In this document: positions 41,582 through 50,775 of the stretch, piece by piece
Layout: the number at the start of each line of letters is the position of its first letter
Position numbering within the stretch: position 1 is the stretch's first letter
NCBI RefSeq assembly: GCF_001191005.1
Contig: NZ_CP012201.1
Location: 4,402,001-4,466,000 of the forward strand
Direction of reading: 5' to 3'
DNA: 64,000 nucleotides
Source of the DNA: Massilia sp. NR 4-1
GTDB lineage: Bacteria; Pseudomonadota; Gammaproteobacteria; Burkholderiales; Burkholderiaceae_D
Made by a program: the position numbers and the translations under genes
The notes under the pieces: model-generated
Database searches by the model: none
Seen by the model: only the letters and a program-made list of their open reading frames with translations
What the model was told of the DNA's origin: nothing

Positions 41582-42346
41582 ATGTCCAAAAGCACGTTCC
41601 AAAAGCCCATCGAAATCAAGATTTCCACCGTCGTCGCCGTTTCCGCCATCCTCTACACCTCGGATGGCATCGCGCTCGACGCCGCGCTGAACGAAATGAC
41701 CGGCGGCGTGCCGGACTTCTTCGAAGGCGACCTGGCCGTGATCGACGTCGGTTCCCTGGCGCCCGGCTGCGAGCGCATCGACTGGGCCAGCACCATCGCC
41801 CTGCTCAGGAAATACCGCCTGAACCCGGTGGCCGTGCGCAACGCCACGCCGGACATGGTGGAAGAAATCCAGGCCCACGGCCTGTCGCTCGACAGCGGCA
41901 AGCGTGACGAGCCGGCGCCACCCGCGCCCGCTCCGGCCAAGGCGGCACCCGCCGCGCCGGCCGCCGCCGCTCCAGCGCCAACCCCGGCCGTGGGCGCCGG
42001 CGGCACCATGATCATCGACACCCCGGTGCGCGCCGGCCAGCGCATTTACGCGCGCGGCGGCGACCTGATCGTCATGGCCGTGGTCAACAACGGCGCGGAA
42101 CTGATCGCCGACGGCAGCATCCACGTCTACAACACCCTCAACGGCCGCGCGCTGGCCGGGGCGTCCGGCAAAACCGACGCCCGCATCTTCGCGCTGTCGA
42201 TGGCGCCCGAACTGCTGTCGATCGCCGGTGTGTATAGCACCTTTGAAGACGGTTTCCCTGCGGCCCACGCGCGACAGCCCACACAAATCAGGCTCGTCGG
42301 CGACCGACTGGATATACAATCTGTCAATTCCGCAACCCGCGCATAA
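41582..42346 (+). CDS. minC: Septum site-determining protein MinC
   Basis: A 254-residue inhibitor of FtsZ assembly. The ATG at 41582 was preferred to a longer in-frame start. The N-terminal FtsZ-inhibiting domain covers ~1-105 (IEIKISTVVAVSAILYTSD), followed by an Ala/Pro-rich linker (~112-140) and the C-terminal beta-helix that dimerises and binds MinD (~145-250; DTPVRAGQRIYARGGDLIVM, ELIADGSIHVYN, GRALAGASG). It is the first gene of minCDE. Confidence 0.96.
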   Translation: MSKSTFQKPIEIKISTVVAVSAILYTSDGIALDAALNEMTGGVPDFFEGDLAVIDVGSLAPGCERIDWASTIALLRKYRLNPVAVRNATPDMVEEIQAHGLSLDSGKRDEPAPPAPAPAKAAPAAPAAAAPAPTPAVGAGGTMIIDTPVRAGQRIYARGGDLIVMAVVNNGAELIADGSIHVYNTLNGRALAGASGKTDARIFALSMAPELLSIAGVYSTFEDGFPAAHARQPTQIRLVGDRLDIQSVNSATRA

Positions 42347-42373
42347 AGCACGGCACTCAAAAAAGGATTATTT

Positions 42374-43189
42374 GTGGCAAGAATTATTGTTGTGACGTCC
42401 GGCAAGGGCGGTGTCGGCAAAACGACTTCCAGCGCCAGCTTCGCCAGCGGCCTGGCCCTGCGCGGACACAAGACCGTGGTCATCGACTTTGACGTTGGCC
42501 TGCGCAATCTGGACTTGATCATGGGCTGCGAACGCCGCGTGGTGTACGACCTGATCAATGTCGTCAATAAGGAAGCTTCGCTGAACCAGGCCCTGATCAA
42601 GGACAAGCACTGCGACCACCTGTTCATCCTGCCCGCCTCGCAGACGCGCGACAAGGACGCGCTGACCGAAGAGGGCGTGGAAGAGGTGCTGCATGAGCTG
42701 ATCAATATGGGCTTCGAGTACATCATCTGCGATTCGCCGGCCGGCATCGAGCACGGCGCCCTGATGGCGCTGACCTTCGCCGACGAAGCGCTGATCGTGA
42801 CCAATCCCGAAGTCTCGTCGGTACGCGACTCCGACCGCATTCTCGGCATCATCCAGGCCAAATCGCGCCGCGCCCAGTCCGGCGGCGAACCGGTGAAAGA
42901 GCACCTGCTGATCACCCGCTACGCGCCGAAACGCGTGGAAGCGGGCGAAATGCTGTCCTTCACCGACGTGCAAGAGATCCTGCGCATTCCCCTGATCGGC
43001 ATCATTCCCGAATCGGAGCAAGTGCTGCACGCCTCGAACCAGGGCAATCCCGCCATCCACTTCAAGGGCACCGACGTCGCGAACGCGTACGAAGACGTGA
43101 TCTCGCGCTTCCTCGGCCACGAAACGCCGCTGCGCTATACCAACTACGAAAAGCCAGGTCTCCTGCAGCGTATTTTTGGAGCAAAGTAA
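42374..43189 (+). CDS. minD: Septum site-determining ATPase MinD
   Basis: A 271-residue ParA/MinD ATPase, GTG start after AGGA. Deviant Walker A SGKGGVGKTTSS with Lys11 and Lys16; VIDFDVGLRNLDLIMG (Walker A'); DSPAGIE. The C-terminal amphipathic helix (YEKPGLLQRIFGAK) is the membrane-targeting sequence. It oscillates with MinE and recruits MinC to the poles. Confidence 0.97.
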   Translation: MARIIVVTSGKGGVGKTTSSASFASGLALRGHKTVVIDFDVGLRNLDLIMGCERRVVYDLINVVNKEASLNQALIKDKHCDHLFILPASQTRDKDALTEEGVEEVLHELINMGFEYIICDSPAGIEHGALMALTFADEALIVTNPEVSSVRDSDRILGIIQAKSRRAQSGGEPVKEHLLITRYAPKRVEAGEMLSFTDVQEILRIPLIGIIPESEQVLHASNQGNPAIHFKGTDVANAYEDVISRFLGHETPLRYTNYEKPGLLQRIFGAK

Positions 43190-43441
43190 ATGGCCCTGCT
43201 TTCCTTTTTATTTCCCAGCAAGCCGAAATCGGCCAATGCGGCCAAGGAACGGCTGCAAATCATCATCGCCCGCGAACGCAACGGCCGTAGCGGACCCGAC
43301 TTCCTGCCGGCCCTGCACAAAGAGCTGATCGAAGTCATCTCGAAGTACACCAAGGTCAACGCCGACGACATCAAGATCTCGCTCGACCGCCAGGGCAACC
43401 TCGAAGTGCTCGACGTCAACGTCGTCCTGCCCGACGCCTGA
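43190..43441 (+). CDS. minE: Cell division topological specificity factor MinE
   Basis: An 83-residue MinE of normal length starting directly after the minD stop. The N-terminal membrane/MinD-binding helix is MALLSFLFPSKPKSANAAKERLQIIIARER. The C-terminal topological domain includes LIEVISKYTKVNADDIKI and EVLDVNVVLPD. It stimulates MinD ATPase and drives pole-to-pole oscillation. A terminator follows. Confidence 0.96.
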   Translation: MALLSFLFPSKPKSANAAKERLQIIIARERNGRSGPDFLPALHKELIEVISKYTKVNADDIKISLDRQGNLEVLDVNVVLPDA

Positions 43442-43457
43442 CCCTGTTGCACCACCC

Positions 43458-43500
43458 AAAAATGTCCCCTCCCGCCGCTGCCGGAGCGGGACATTTTTTT
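43458..43500 (+). terminator. Rho-independent terminator after minCDE
   Basis: AAAAATGTCCC (43458-43468) pairs with GGGACATTTTT (43488-43498), with an inner CTCC/GGAG helix and a seven-T tract. The A-rich left side means it may also stop the convergent gene at 43516-43998. Confidence 0.92.
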
Positions 43501-43515
43501 ATCCGGATCAAAGAC

Positions 43516-43998
43516 TTAGCGCGCGGCCAGCAGTTCGGCGGCGACCTTGGCGCAGGCCTCGATGTGCTGGTTGCCGATCTGGCGGAAGGCGATGAAGCCG
43601 ATCGCGGCGGAGGCGATCTGGCCGGCGATCGGGACAATGCGCGTGGCTTGTTTGGCCAGCAGCTTGGCCCCGCTGCGCCGTAAAAGCTGCAGCACCAGCT
43701 CCTTGGTGATCAATTTTCCGATCAGCATGCCGCCGACGCTGAGCGCGGCCTCATACGCGATCAGGCGGAATTTCGGCTGCAGACGCTCGATCTGGGCCGG
43801 GGTCAGGCCGAATTCGTGGTTGATGTCGTCGATCACGGCGGCGAACAAGCCGAGGTCGGCCGCCAGATCCACGCCCGGCAGCGGCACGGCGGCAATCCCG
43901 GCCGAGACGGCGGCGCGGCGCTTGACGATGCGCCGGCAGCGGGCTTTCACTTCTTCAATATCGCGCTCCGAGGCGGGCATCAGGGTCCAGTCGGGCAT
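43516..43998 (-). CDS. Small hypothetical protein with DUF697/EcsC-like hydrophobic core
   Basis: A 160-residue protein of unknown function. After a charged N-terminal helix (ASERDIEEVKARCRRIVKRRA) come AAVSAGIAAVPLPGVDLAADLGLFAAVIDDI, a pattern seen in DUF697 (YcjF) and EcsC-type proteins, and two hydrophobic stretches (AALSVGGMLIGKLI; ASAAIGFIAFRQIGNQHIEAC). It probably associates with the inner membrane. It is transcribed alone, convergent with minE. Family membership is tentative. Confidence 0.72.
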   Translation of the reverse strand: MPDWTLMPASERDIEEVKARCRRIVKRRAAVSAGIAAVPLPGVDLAADLGLFAAVIDDINHEFGLTPAQIERLQPKFRLIAYEAALSVGGMLIGKLITKELVLQLLRRSGAKLLAKQATRIVPIAGQIASAAIGFIAFRQIGNQHIEACAKVAAELLAAR

Positions 43999-44199
43999 GC
44001 TGCGGCTCTCCTATGCAATATTGCAATTTTTGTAAAATTTCATTGATTCGCGTCTTTTTCCAGTGTACCGTGTTATCGCTAGACGGGTCCGCACAGCCTC
44101 AGGATGGAATTTCTTAATGGAACGTTACAGTTCGTGAAGATGTGAATTGTAAATCCCTGTTATTATTCCTGTAACCATTGTTTAACAAGCCTGTCTTCT

Positions 44200-44889
44200 A
44201 TGAGAATCGTTGTACTCGATAAAGAACGCAACCAGACGGAGCTGATCTGCCAGGTGCTGAGCGCCGCCGGCCATGTCTGCCATGGCTTCCAGACCGGCAA
44301 GGATGCGCTGAACCAGCTGCGCCGCGAGAATTACGATATGCTGATCCTCGACTGGCAGACCGAGGACATCAATGCCGCCGAACTGATGCGCCGCGCCCGC
44401 GAGCGCCTGCCGGAGCCGGCCCCCGTCATCTTCATGACCACCACCTCGGGCGAGGACGATATCGTGGCCGGCTTGGCCGCCGGCGCCAACGACTACCTGG
44501 TCAAGCCGCTGCGGCGCAGCGAGCTGGTGACGCGCGTGCAAGCCATGCTGCGCCGCGCCTATCCGGCCCAGAACGGGGCGGAGCAGCTGCAATTCGGCCA
44601 GTATGTGTTTGAAACCCGTCCCGGCCGCCTGCTGCGCGACGGCCTGGTGCTCGACGTGACGCACAAGGAATTCTCGCTGGCCCTGCTGTTTTTCCGCAAT
44701 ATCGGCCGCCCGCTGTCGCGCGCCTACATCCATGAGACCGTGTGGATACGCGAAACCGATGTCCCTTCGCGCACCATGGATACCCATGTCTCGCGCGTGC
44801 GCAATAAATTACAGCTCAAGCCGGAGAACGGTTTCCGCCTAGTGCCGGTCTACAGTTACGGCTACCGGCTGGAGAAACTTGGCGCTTAG
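44200..44889 (+). CDS. OmpR/PhoB-type response regulator, orphan
   Basis: A 229-residue regulator: receiver domain ~1-118 with phosphoacceptor Asp51 (MLILDWQ), Thr80 (FMTTTS) and Lys102 (YLVKPLR); winged helix ~130-226 (VLDVTHKEFSLALLFFRNIG, MDTHVSRVRNKL, YSYGYRLEKL). The Mg2+-binding acidic cluster, usually EDD, reads LDKE here (Asp7 only), so phosphorylation may be altered. No histidine kinase gene is adjacent. The 200-bp gap upstream presumably holds its promoter; I see no clear operator. Confidence 0.92.
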   Translation: MRIVVLDKERNQTELICQVLSAAGHVCHGFQTGKDALNQLRRENYDMLILDWQTEDINAAELMRRARERLPEPAPVIFMTTTSGEDDIVAGLAAGANDYLVKPLRRSELVTRVQAMLRRAYPAQNGAEQLQFGQYVFETRPGRLLRDGLVLDVTHKEFSLALLFFRNIGRPLSRAYIHETVWIRETDVPSRTMDTHVSRVRNKLQLKPENGFRLVPVYSYGYRLEKLGA

Positions 44890-44974
44890 CAGGCCCGCCA
44901 CAGTCTGGGCAAGAAAATGTACCAGGGGGAACATCACGGTATAATGTCGGCCAACGCCTGCCAAAATTCCAGAA

Positions 44975-46249
44975 ATGCAAGTTCTTGCCGTCGGCCTCAA
45001 CCATACCACTGCGCCTGTCGCCCTGCGCGAACGGTTGGCGTTCGCGCCTGAGCAGCTCGGTACGGCGGTGACGGCGGCGCGCAACTGGTTCCAGCGCCTG
45101 GACCACCGTTTCAGCGACGAGGCGGCCATCCTGTCCACCTGCAACCGCACCGAGCTGTACGCGGCCAGCGGCGCCGACAACGGCCTCGACGCGGGTGCCC
45201 GTTTCCTCGCCGATTTCCACAAGCTCAATTACGCCGAACTGCGGCCCCACCTGTATCTGCTGCCCCAGCACGATGCGGTGCGCCACACCTTCCGCGTCGC
45301 CTCCGGCCTGGATTCGATGGTGCTGGGCGAAACCCAGATCCTGGGCCAGATCAAGGACGCCATCCGCACCGCCGACGAAGCGGGCGGCCTCGGCACCTAT
45401 CTGCACCAATTGTTCCAGCGCAGCTTCTCGGTGGCCAAGGAAGTGCGCAGCACCACCGAAATCGGCGCCCACAGCGTTTCGATGGCGGCCGCCGCCGTGC
45501 GCCTGTCGCAGCGCATCTTCGACAAGATCGCCGACCAGAACGTGCTGTTCATCGGCGCCGGCGAGATGATCGAGCTGTGCGCCACCCACTTCGCGGCGCA
45601 GAATCCGAAGTCGATCACCATCGCCAACCGCACCATGGAGCGCGGCGAGCTGCTGGCGCACCGCTTCAACGGCCGCGCCATGCGCCTGGCCGACCTGCAG
45701 AACCAGCTGCACCAGTACGATATCGTCATTTCCTGCACCGCGTCCTCGCTGCCGCTGATCGGCCTGGGCCTGGTGGAACGCGCCATCAAGGCGCGCCGCC
45801 ACAAGCCCATGTTCATGGTCGACCTGGCCGTGCCGCGCGATATCGAGGCCGAAGTGGGCCGCCTCAACGACGTCTTCCTGTACACCGTGGACGATCTGGG
45901 CAAGGTGGTGCAGACCGGCCTGGAAAACCGCCAGGCCGCCGTGGCCCAGGCCGAAGCCATCATCGAAACCCGGGTGCAATCGTTCATGCACTGGATCGAC
46001 GACCGCGCCGTGGTACCGGTGATCCAGGGCCTGCAGGAAAGCGGCGAAGCGATCCGCCAGCTGGAACTGGAACGCGCGCGCAAGATGCTGGCCAAGGGCG
46101 AGGATGTGGAAGCCGTGCTGGAAGCCCTGTCCAAAGGCCTCACCGCCAAATTCATGCACGGCCCGCAACAGGCCCTGCACCGTGCCCAGGGCGACGAGCG
46201 CGCCCAGCTGGCCGCCCTGCTGCCCCAGCTGTTCCGCGGCCGCCGTTAG
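44975..46249 (+). CDS. hemA: Glutamyl-tRNA reductase
   Basis: A 424-residue NADPH enzyme that makes glutamate-1-semialdehyde, the first step of C5 tetrapyrrole synthesis. Nucleophilic Cys56 in ILSTCNRTELYA; substrate site LNHTTAPV; GETQILGQIKDA; Rossmann loop VLFIGAGEM; C-terminal dimerisation helices. Length is typical. It starts the hemA-prfA-dsbB-prmC run, as in many betaproteobacteria, with 87 bp before prfA. Confidence 0.97.
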   Translation: MQVLAVGLNHTTAPVALRERLAFAPEQLGTAVTAARNWFQRLDHRFSDEAAILSTCNRTELYAASGADNGLDAGARFLADFHKLNYAELRPHLYLLPQHDAVRHTFRVASGLDSMVLGETQILGQIKDAIRTADEAGGLGTYLHQLFQRSFSVAKEVRSTTEIGAHSVSMAAAAVRLSQRIFDKIADQNVLFIGAGEMIELCATHFAAQNPKSITIANRTMERGELLAHRFNGRAMRLADLQNQLHQYDIVISCTASSLPLIGLGLVERAIKARRHKPMFMVDLAVPRDIEAEVGRLNDVFLYTVDDLGKVVQTGLENRQAAVAQAEAIIETRVQSFMHWIDDRAVVPVIQGLQESGEAIRQLELERARKMLAKGEDVEAVLEALSKGLTAKFMHGPQQALHRAQGDERAQLAALLPQLFRGRR

Positions 46250-46336
46250 CGCCCGCCCGTCCCGCGGCCGCCGGCAAGCTGCGGCGGCCTTGCCGTTTTT
46301 CCCGCGCCTGCCGCGCCCCTCACCGAATCGAATGCC

Positions 46337-47413
46337 ATGAAACCATCAATGCTGGCCAAGCTGGACCAACTCGCCAACCGTCTCGTCGAGCTCGACGAAT
46401 TGCTCATGGCCGAAGGCGCCACGGCGAATATGGACAGCTACCGCAAGATGACGCGCGAACATGCCGAACTCGGCCCGCTGGTCGAACTGTACAGGAACTA
46501 CCAGCAAGCCCAGACCGACATCGCGGCCGCCCAGGACATGCTGGCCGATCCCGAGATGAAGGACTTCGCCCAGGACGAAATCGAGACGGCCAAGGCGCGC
46601 ATGGCCGAGCTGGAACTGGCGCTGCAGAAAATGCTGCTGCCCAAGGACGCGAATGACGAGCGCAATATCTTCCTCGAAATCCGCGCCGGCACCGGCGGCG
46701 ACGAGTCGGCCCTGTTCGCCGGCGACCTCTTGCGCATGTACACCCGCTTCGCCGAGCGCAACCGCTGGCAGGTGGAAATCGTCAGCGCCTCGGAAAGCGA
46801 TCTGGGCGGCTACCGCGAAGTGATCGCGCGCCTGGTCGGCCACGGCGTGTATTCCAAGCTCAAGTTCGAATCGGGCGGCCACCGCGTGCAGCGCGTGCCG
46901 GCCACCGAGACCCAGGGCCGCATCCACACCTCGGCCTGCACCGTGGCGGTGATGCCGGAAGCGGACGAGGTCGAGGACGTGCACATCAACCCGGCCGACC
47001 TGCGCATCGACACCTACCGCGCCTCGGGCGCGGGCGGCCAGCACATCAACAAGACCGACTCCGCCGTGCGCATCACCCACCTGCCGACCGGCATCGTGGT
47101 CGAATGCCAGGACGACCGCTCGCAGCACAAGAACAAGGCTTCGGCCATGAAGGTGCTGGCGGCGCGCATCAAGGACGTGCAGCTGCGCGAACAGCAATCG
47201 AAGGAAGCGGCCACGCGCAAGAGCCTGATCGGCTCGGGCGACCGCAGCGAGCGCATCCGTACCTACAACTACCCGCAAGGGCGCATGACCGACCACCGCA
47301 TCAACCTCACGCTGTACAAGCTCGACATGATCATGGACGGCGAGCTCAGCGAGCTGACCGGCGCCCTGTCCGCCGAACACCAGGCCGAGCAGCTCGCCGC
47401 CCTGGGCGACTAA
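46337..47413 (+). CDS. prfA: Peptide chain release factor 1
   Basis: A 358-residue class I release factor reading UAA and UAG. The codon-recognition motif is PAT (188-190 in RVPATETQGR) and the peptidyl-hydrolysis motif GGQ is at 233-235 (SGAGGQHINKTDS). Its glutamine is methylated by PrmC, whose gene lies two genes downstream in the same run. Confidence 0.97.
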   Translation: MKPSMLAKLDQLANRLVELDELLMAEGATANMDSYRKMTREHAELGPLVELYRNYQQAQTDIAAAQDMLADPEMKDFAQDEIETAKARMAELELALQKMLLPKDANDERNIFLEIRAGTGGDESALFAGDLLRMYTRFAERNRWQVEIVSASESDLGGYREVIARLVGHGVYSKLKFESGGHRVQRVPATETQGRIHTSACTVAVMPEADEVEDVHINPADLRIDTYRASGAGGQHINKTDSAVRITHLPTGIVVECQDDRSQHKNKASAMKVLAARIKDVQLREQQSKEAATRKSLIGSGDRSERIRTYNYPQGRMTDHRINLTLYKLDMIMDGELSELTGALSAEHQAEQLAALGD

Positions 47414-47512
47414 GCCGGCGCCAGGCGCGCCCAACGGTTAAGGGCGGTATAAGGCCCGCGGCGCCGGGTTTGTGGGAGAATGGCGCGCACCTTACTTTTA
47501 TTTCTTTCGACG

Positions 47513-47980
47513 ATGACTTCTCGCTCTGTCCTGATTTCGGTGGCCGCCGCCAGCTTCGGCATGATCGCGGTGGCGATGTATCTGCAGCATGTGATGGATC
47601 TGCTGCCTTGTCCGCTGTGCGTGATTCAGCGTTATCTGTTTATCGCGATCGGCGTCACGGCGCTGGTCGGGGTCTTTGCCCACAAGCCGAAGCTGGGCGC
47701 GGGCCTGGGCTTGCTGGCCGCCCTGGGCGGCGTCGGCGTCGGCGCCAAGCATTTGTATGTGCTGGCCCACCCCGGCCTGTCCTGCGGCATCGATCCGATG
47801 GAAACCTTCCTCAATAAAATCCCGACCGCGACCTTCCTGCCCTGGGTGTTCCAGGCCGACGGCCTGTGCGAGAACGCCACCGAAGGCTTGTTCGGCCTGT
47901 CGATTCCGCAGTGGGCCGTGGTGTGGTTCGGCATCTTCGCGCTGGTGTCGCTGTGGACCCTGCTGCGCCGGCGCGCATGA
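47513..47980 (+). CDS. dsbB: Disulfide bond formation protein B
   Basis: A 155-residue inner-membrane protein with four membrane spans that re-oxidises DsbA and passes electrons to quinone. The redox pairs are Cys33/Cys36 (LPCPLC) and Cys91/Cys119 (GLSCGIDP, DGLCENA). I chose the ATG at 47513 for its compact N-terminus; an in-frame ATG at 47480 has GGGAG directly before it but with very short spacing, and would add 11 residues. Its stop overlaps the prmC start (ATGA). Confidence 0.93.
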   Translation: MTSRSVLISVAAASFGMIAVAMYLQHVMDLLPCPLCVIQRYLFIAIGVTALVGVFAHKPKLGAGLGLLAALGGVGVGAKHLYVLAHPGLSCGIDPMETFLNKIPTATFLPWVFQADGLCENATEGLFGLSIPQWAVVWFGIFALVSLWTLLRRRA

Positions 47981-48807
47981 GCCGGCACGTGCAGGCCGGC
48001 GCCACGGTCGCTTCGCTGCAGCAGCAGACGCGCCTGGATGCGGTGGATAACCGCATCCTGGTCTGCCATGCGCTGGGCTTGAACCGCGTCGGCCTGATTA
48101 CGCAGTCGGAGCGCACGCTGACCGTGGACGAGGCGGCGCGCCTGTCGGAGCTGATCGAGCGCCGCCTGCGCGGTGAACCGGTGGCCTACATCATCGGCCA
48201 GCGCGAATTCTATGGCCTGGCGTTCGCGGTGAGCGAGGCGGTCTTGATTCCGCGTCCGGAAACAGAGCTGCTGGTGGAACTGGCGCTGGAGCGCCTGCCG
48301 CCGCGCGGCCGGGTGCTGGACATGGGCACGGGCAGCGGCGCCATCGCCGTGGCGCTGGCGCATAGCCGGCCCGACGCCGCCGTCAGCGCGCTCGATGTCA
48401 GCCCGGCGGCGCTGGCCGTGGCGCAGCGCAACGCGGCGGCCAACCAGGCCGCGGTGCGCTTCCTGCACAGCAGCTGGTATGCGGCGCTGGACGACAGCGA
48501 GCGCTTCGAACTGATCGTCTCCAACCCCCCGTATATCGCCAGCGGCGACCGCCATCTGTCCGAGGGCGATCTGCGCTTCGAGCCGGTGGGTGCGCTGACC
48601 GACCATGGCGACGGCTTGTCGGCCCTGCGCACCCTCATTGCCGGCGCGCCGCAGCATCTGCTCAGCCAGGGCTGGCTGCTGCTGGAGCATGGCTACGACC
48701 AGGCCGCCGCCGTGCGTGGCCTGCTCGCGGCGGCGGGCTATCTTGAGGTGCAGAGCTGGCAGGACCTGGCCGGCATCGAGCGCGTGACGGGCGGCCGCCT
48801 GACTTAA
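47977..48807 (+). CDS. prmC: Peptide chain release factor N5-glutamine methyltransferase
   Basis: A 276-residue SAM-dependent enzyme that methylates the GGQ glutamine of release factors. An N-terminal helical domain (~1-90) binds the factor. The SAM fold has VLDMGTGSGAIAVALA and the NPPY motif (Asn183-Tyr186 in VSNPPYIASG), plus the PRPETE segment. The start at 47977 overlaps the dsbB TGA; a longer in-frame ORF runs into dsbB and was rejected. Confidence 0.96.
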   Translation: MSRHVQAGATVASLQQQTRLDAVDNRILVCHALGLNRVGLITQSERTLTVDEAARLSELIERRLRGEPVAYIIGQREFYGLAFAVSEAVLIPRPETELLVELALERLPPRGRVLDMGTGSGAIAVALAHSRPDAAVSALDVSPAALAVAQRNAAANQAAVRFLHSSWYAALDDSERFELIVSNPPYIASGDRHLSEGDLRFEPVGALTDHGDGLSALRTLIAGAPQHLLSQGWLLLEHGYDQAAAVRGLLAAAGYLEVQSWQDLAGIERVTGGRLT

Positions 48808-49883
48808 GCGCGCCGCGCCAGACCGGCCAGCGCGGCCAGCAGGGCGGCGGCGCCGGCCGGCTTGTACAGCAGCCCATCGTATTCCTCCAGCGGCGCTTGC
48901 GCCGCATGCAGCAGCAGGGCCGGCGCCGCCGCGCCATGGCGCGCGCGCAAGCTTTGCCGCAGCCAGCTGGGGTCGATGCCGGAAACCTCATCGGCGCACA
49001 GCAGCGCCTCGTGCCGGCCCAGCTGGCCGGCCAGCTGCAGGGCATCTTCCACGCCGTGCGCGACCAGTACTTCGCAGCCGGCTCCCAGCAGCAGCTCGCT
49101 CAGATAATCGCGCATGGCGGCCAGCGGCTCCAGCACAACGATGCGGCGGCCATCGGCAGCCAAGGCCAGGTCCGGCGGCACGGGCAGCAGCACTTCGCTC
49201 TCCGCCGCCGGCGGACAGGCCAGCGCGATGGCGTGGCCGGGCCAGGGCGCGGCCAGCGCCCGCAATGGGCTGCGCAGCGCCTGCGCCAGCTGGACGGCGC
49301 TGCCCAGGGCCAGCGCCGCCGCGGCCGGGGCCTGGGTCCGGCCGCGCAGCGGATGCTCCATGCAGCCGCCCGACACGCCGCTGCCGGCCACGCTGCAATG
49401 CAGCCAGGCGCCGCCCGCCTCCCGCTGCCAGGCCAGTGCCAGCCGCACGCTGCCGCCCGGACTGACGGCGGCGGCATGGCGCAGCAGCTTGCCCAGCAGG
49501 CGCGGCACGGCGTCGCGGTCGATGACGGCCACCGGCGGCAGCGCGCCCAGCTCGCAGTGGAAAGCCGCCGCCTGCTGCTGCGCCAGGCGCGCGCCCAGCG
49601 CGGCCACGTCCTGCAGCAAGCCATGCAAATACACGGGAGCGGCCACCGTTTCCGGCGCTTGCAGCTCCCAGCGCACGAAGTCCTGCAAATCCTCCAGCAG
49701 CGCCAGCTGCTGTTCCGCGCTGGCGGCCAGCGGCTGGCCCGCTTCCCCCGCCAGCATGGCGGCCTGTTGCCACAGGCGGGCCCAGGGCGCGCGCAGATCG
49801 TGCGCCAGCGCAGCCAGCATGGCGCTGCGTACCTGGGCTTCCAGCGTCGGCGCGGCGGGGGCGCCGTCGGTCCCCTCTCTCAT
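48804..49883 (-). CDS. Degenerate hybrid histidine kinase-like protein without sensor domain
   Basis: A 359-residue cytosolic protein. The H-box is intact (ALAHDLRAPW, His28). The ATPase region is recognisable but lacks key residues: the N-box asparagine is missing (LLRHAAAVSPGG, where NxxxxS/T is expected) and the G1 motif DxGxG reads VAGSGVSG. The C-terminal ~110 residues resemble a receiver fold (IVVLEPLAAMRDYLSELLLGAGCEV ... LLYKPAGAAAL, keeping the lysine), with no clear phosphoacceptor Asp. Its ATG overlaps the stop of the response-regulator gene (ATGA). It may act as a phosphotransfer or scaffold partner rather than an ATP-using kinase. The 3' end overlaps prmC by 4 bp, convergently. 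Confidence 0.8.
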   Translation of the reverse strand: MREGTDGAPAAPTLEAQVRSAMLAALAHDLRAPWARLWQQAAMLAGEAGQPLAASAEQQLALLEDLQDFVRWELQAPETVAAPVYLHGLLQDVAALGARLAQQQAAAFHCELGALPPVAVIDRDAVPRLLGKLLRHAAAVSPGGSVRLALAWQREAGGAWLHCSVAGSGVSGGCMEHPLRGRTQAPAAAALALGSAVQLAQALRSPLRALAAPWPGHAIALACPPAAESEVLLPVPPDLALAADGRRIVVLEPLAAMRDYLSELLLGAGCEVLVAHGVEDALQLAGQLGRHEALLCADEVSGIDPSWLRQSLRARHGAAAPALLLHAAQAPLEEYDGLLYKPAGAAALLAALAGLARRA

Positions 49884-50668
49884 GGCGGCGTTCCCTGCTG
49901 GCGCATGCTCTGGCGATAGGCGCGCGGCGTCAGCGTCATCTGCGCGCGGAAGGCGGTGGCGAAATTGGCGGCGCTGTTGTAGCCCACTTGCAGGGCGATA
50001 TCCTGGATATCCAGCGTGGTGCCGGCCAGCAGTTCGCGCGCGCGCTCCATGCGCTGCTGCGTCAGGCAGGCGAAAACCGTCATGCCGGTACGCTGGCGGA
50101 ACACCTGGCTCAGGCGTTTTTCATAGGTGCCGACGGCATCGGCGATATCGGCCAGGGTCAGCAAGGCATCGAGGTGGGTGCTCAGCAGCTGGCGCACGGC
50201 GTCCACCAGCACCTGTTCCGGATCGTGGCGCATTGTCTCGCGCGGCGGCCGCGCGCGGCCGCGTGCCAGCTCCAGGTGGATGCGCACGCGCAGCGCCACT
50301 TCTTCCGCGCTATAGGGCTTGCGCACATAGTCCACCGCACCGGCCATCAGGCCGGCCACGCGTTCGTCGGGATCGTCGTGGGCGGAAAGGAAGATGATGG
50401 GGATATGGCGGGTGGCGGCATCGGCTTTCAGCAGGCGGCAGGCGGCCAGGCCATCCATCACCGGCATGCAGACATCGAGCAGGATCAAGTCCGGCGGCCG
50501 CGCCAGCGCATATTGATAACCCTGGTGGCCGTCGCTGACGGCGCTGACGCGGTAACGCTGGCGCCGCAGCAGTTCGGCCAGGGCACGCTGCTGCGGCGGC
50601 GAGTCGTCCACGATCAGGATGCGCGGCGACTCCAGGCGGCTGAAGTGATGGTCAATGACGGCACTCAT
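49880..50668 (-). CDS. Response regulator with AraC-type DNA-binding domain
   Basis: A 262-residue regulator. Complete receiver ~15-130: acidic pair Asp21/Asp22 (LIVDDSPP), phosphoacceptor Asp65 (LILLDVCMPVMDG), Ser95, Lys117 (YVRKPYS). AraC-type double helix-turn-helix ~160-258 (DIADAVGTYEKRLSQVFRQRTGMTV, IQDIALQVGYNSAANFATAFRAQMTLTPRAYRQ). It is translationally coupled to the degenerate kinase and lies 107 bp downstream of the giant Ig-repeat gene on the same strand, so it may be linked to that gene's expression. Confidence 0.92.
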   Translation of the reverse strand: MSAVIDHHFSRLESPRILIVDDSPPQQRALAELLRRQRYRVSAVSDGHQGYQYALARPPDLILLDVCMPVMDGLAACRLLKADAATRHIPIIFLSAHDDPDERVAGLMAGAVDYVRKPYSAEEVALRVRIHLELARGRARPPRETMRHDPEQVLVDAVRQLLSTHLDALLTLADIADAVGTYEKRLSQVFRQRTGMTVFACLTQQRMERARELLAGTTLDIQDIALQVGYNSAANFATAFRAQMTLTPRAYRQSMRQQGTPP

Positions 50669-50775
50669 GGCGGTAATCGGTAGGCGTATTCCGATTATGC
50701 GCCGCCGCTATCGTGCGCACAAAAGATTTTCACATTAGCAACTATGATGCAAGCCACGTCCGCGGCACGGCACGT

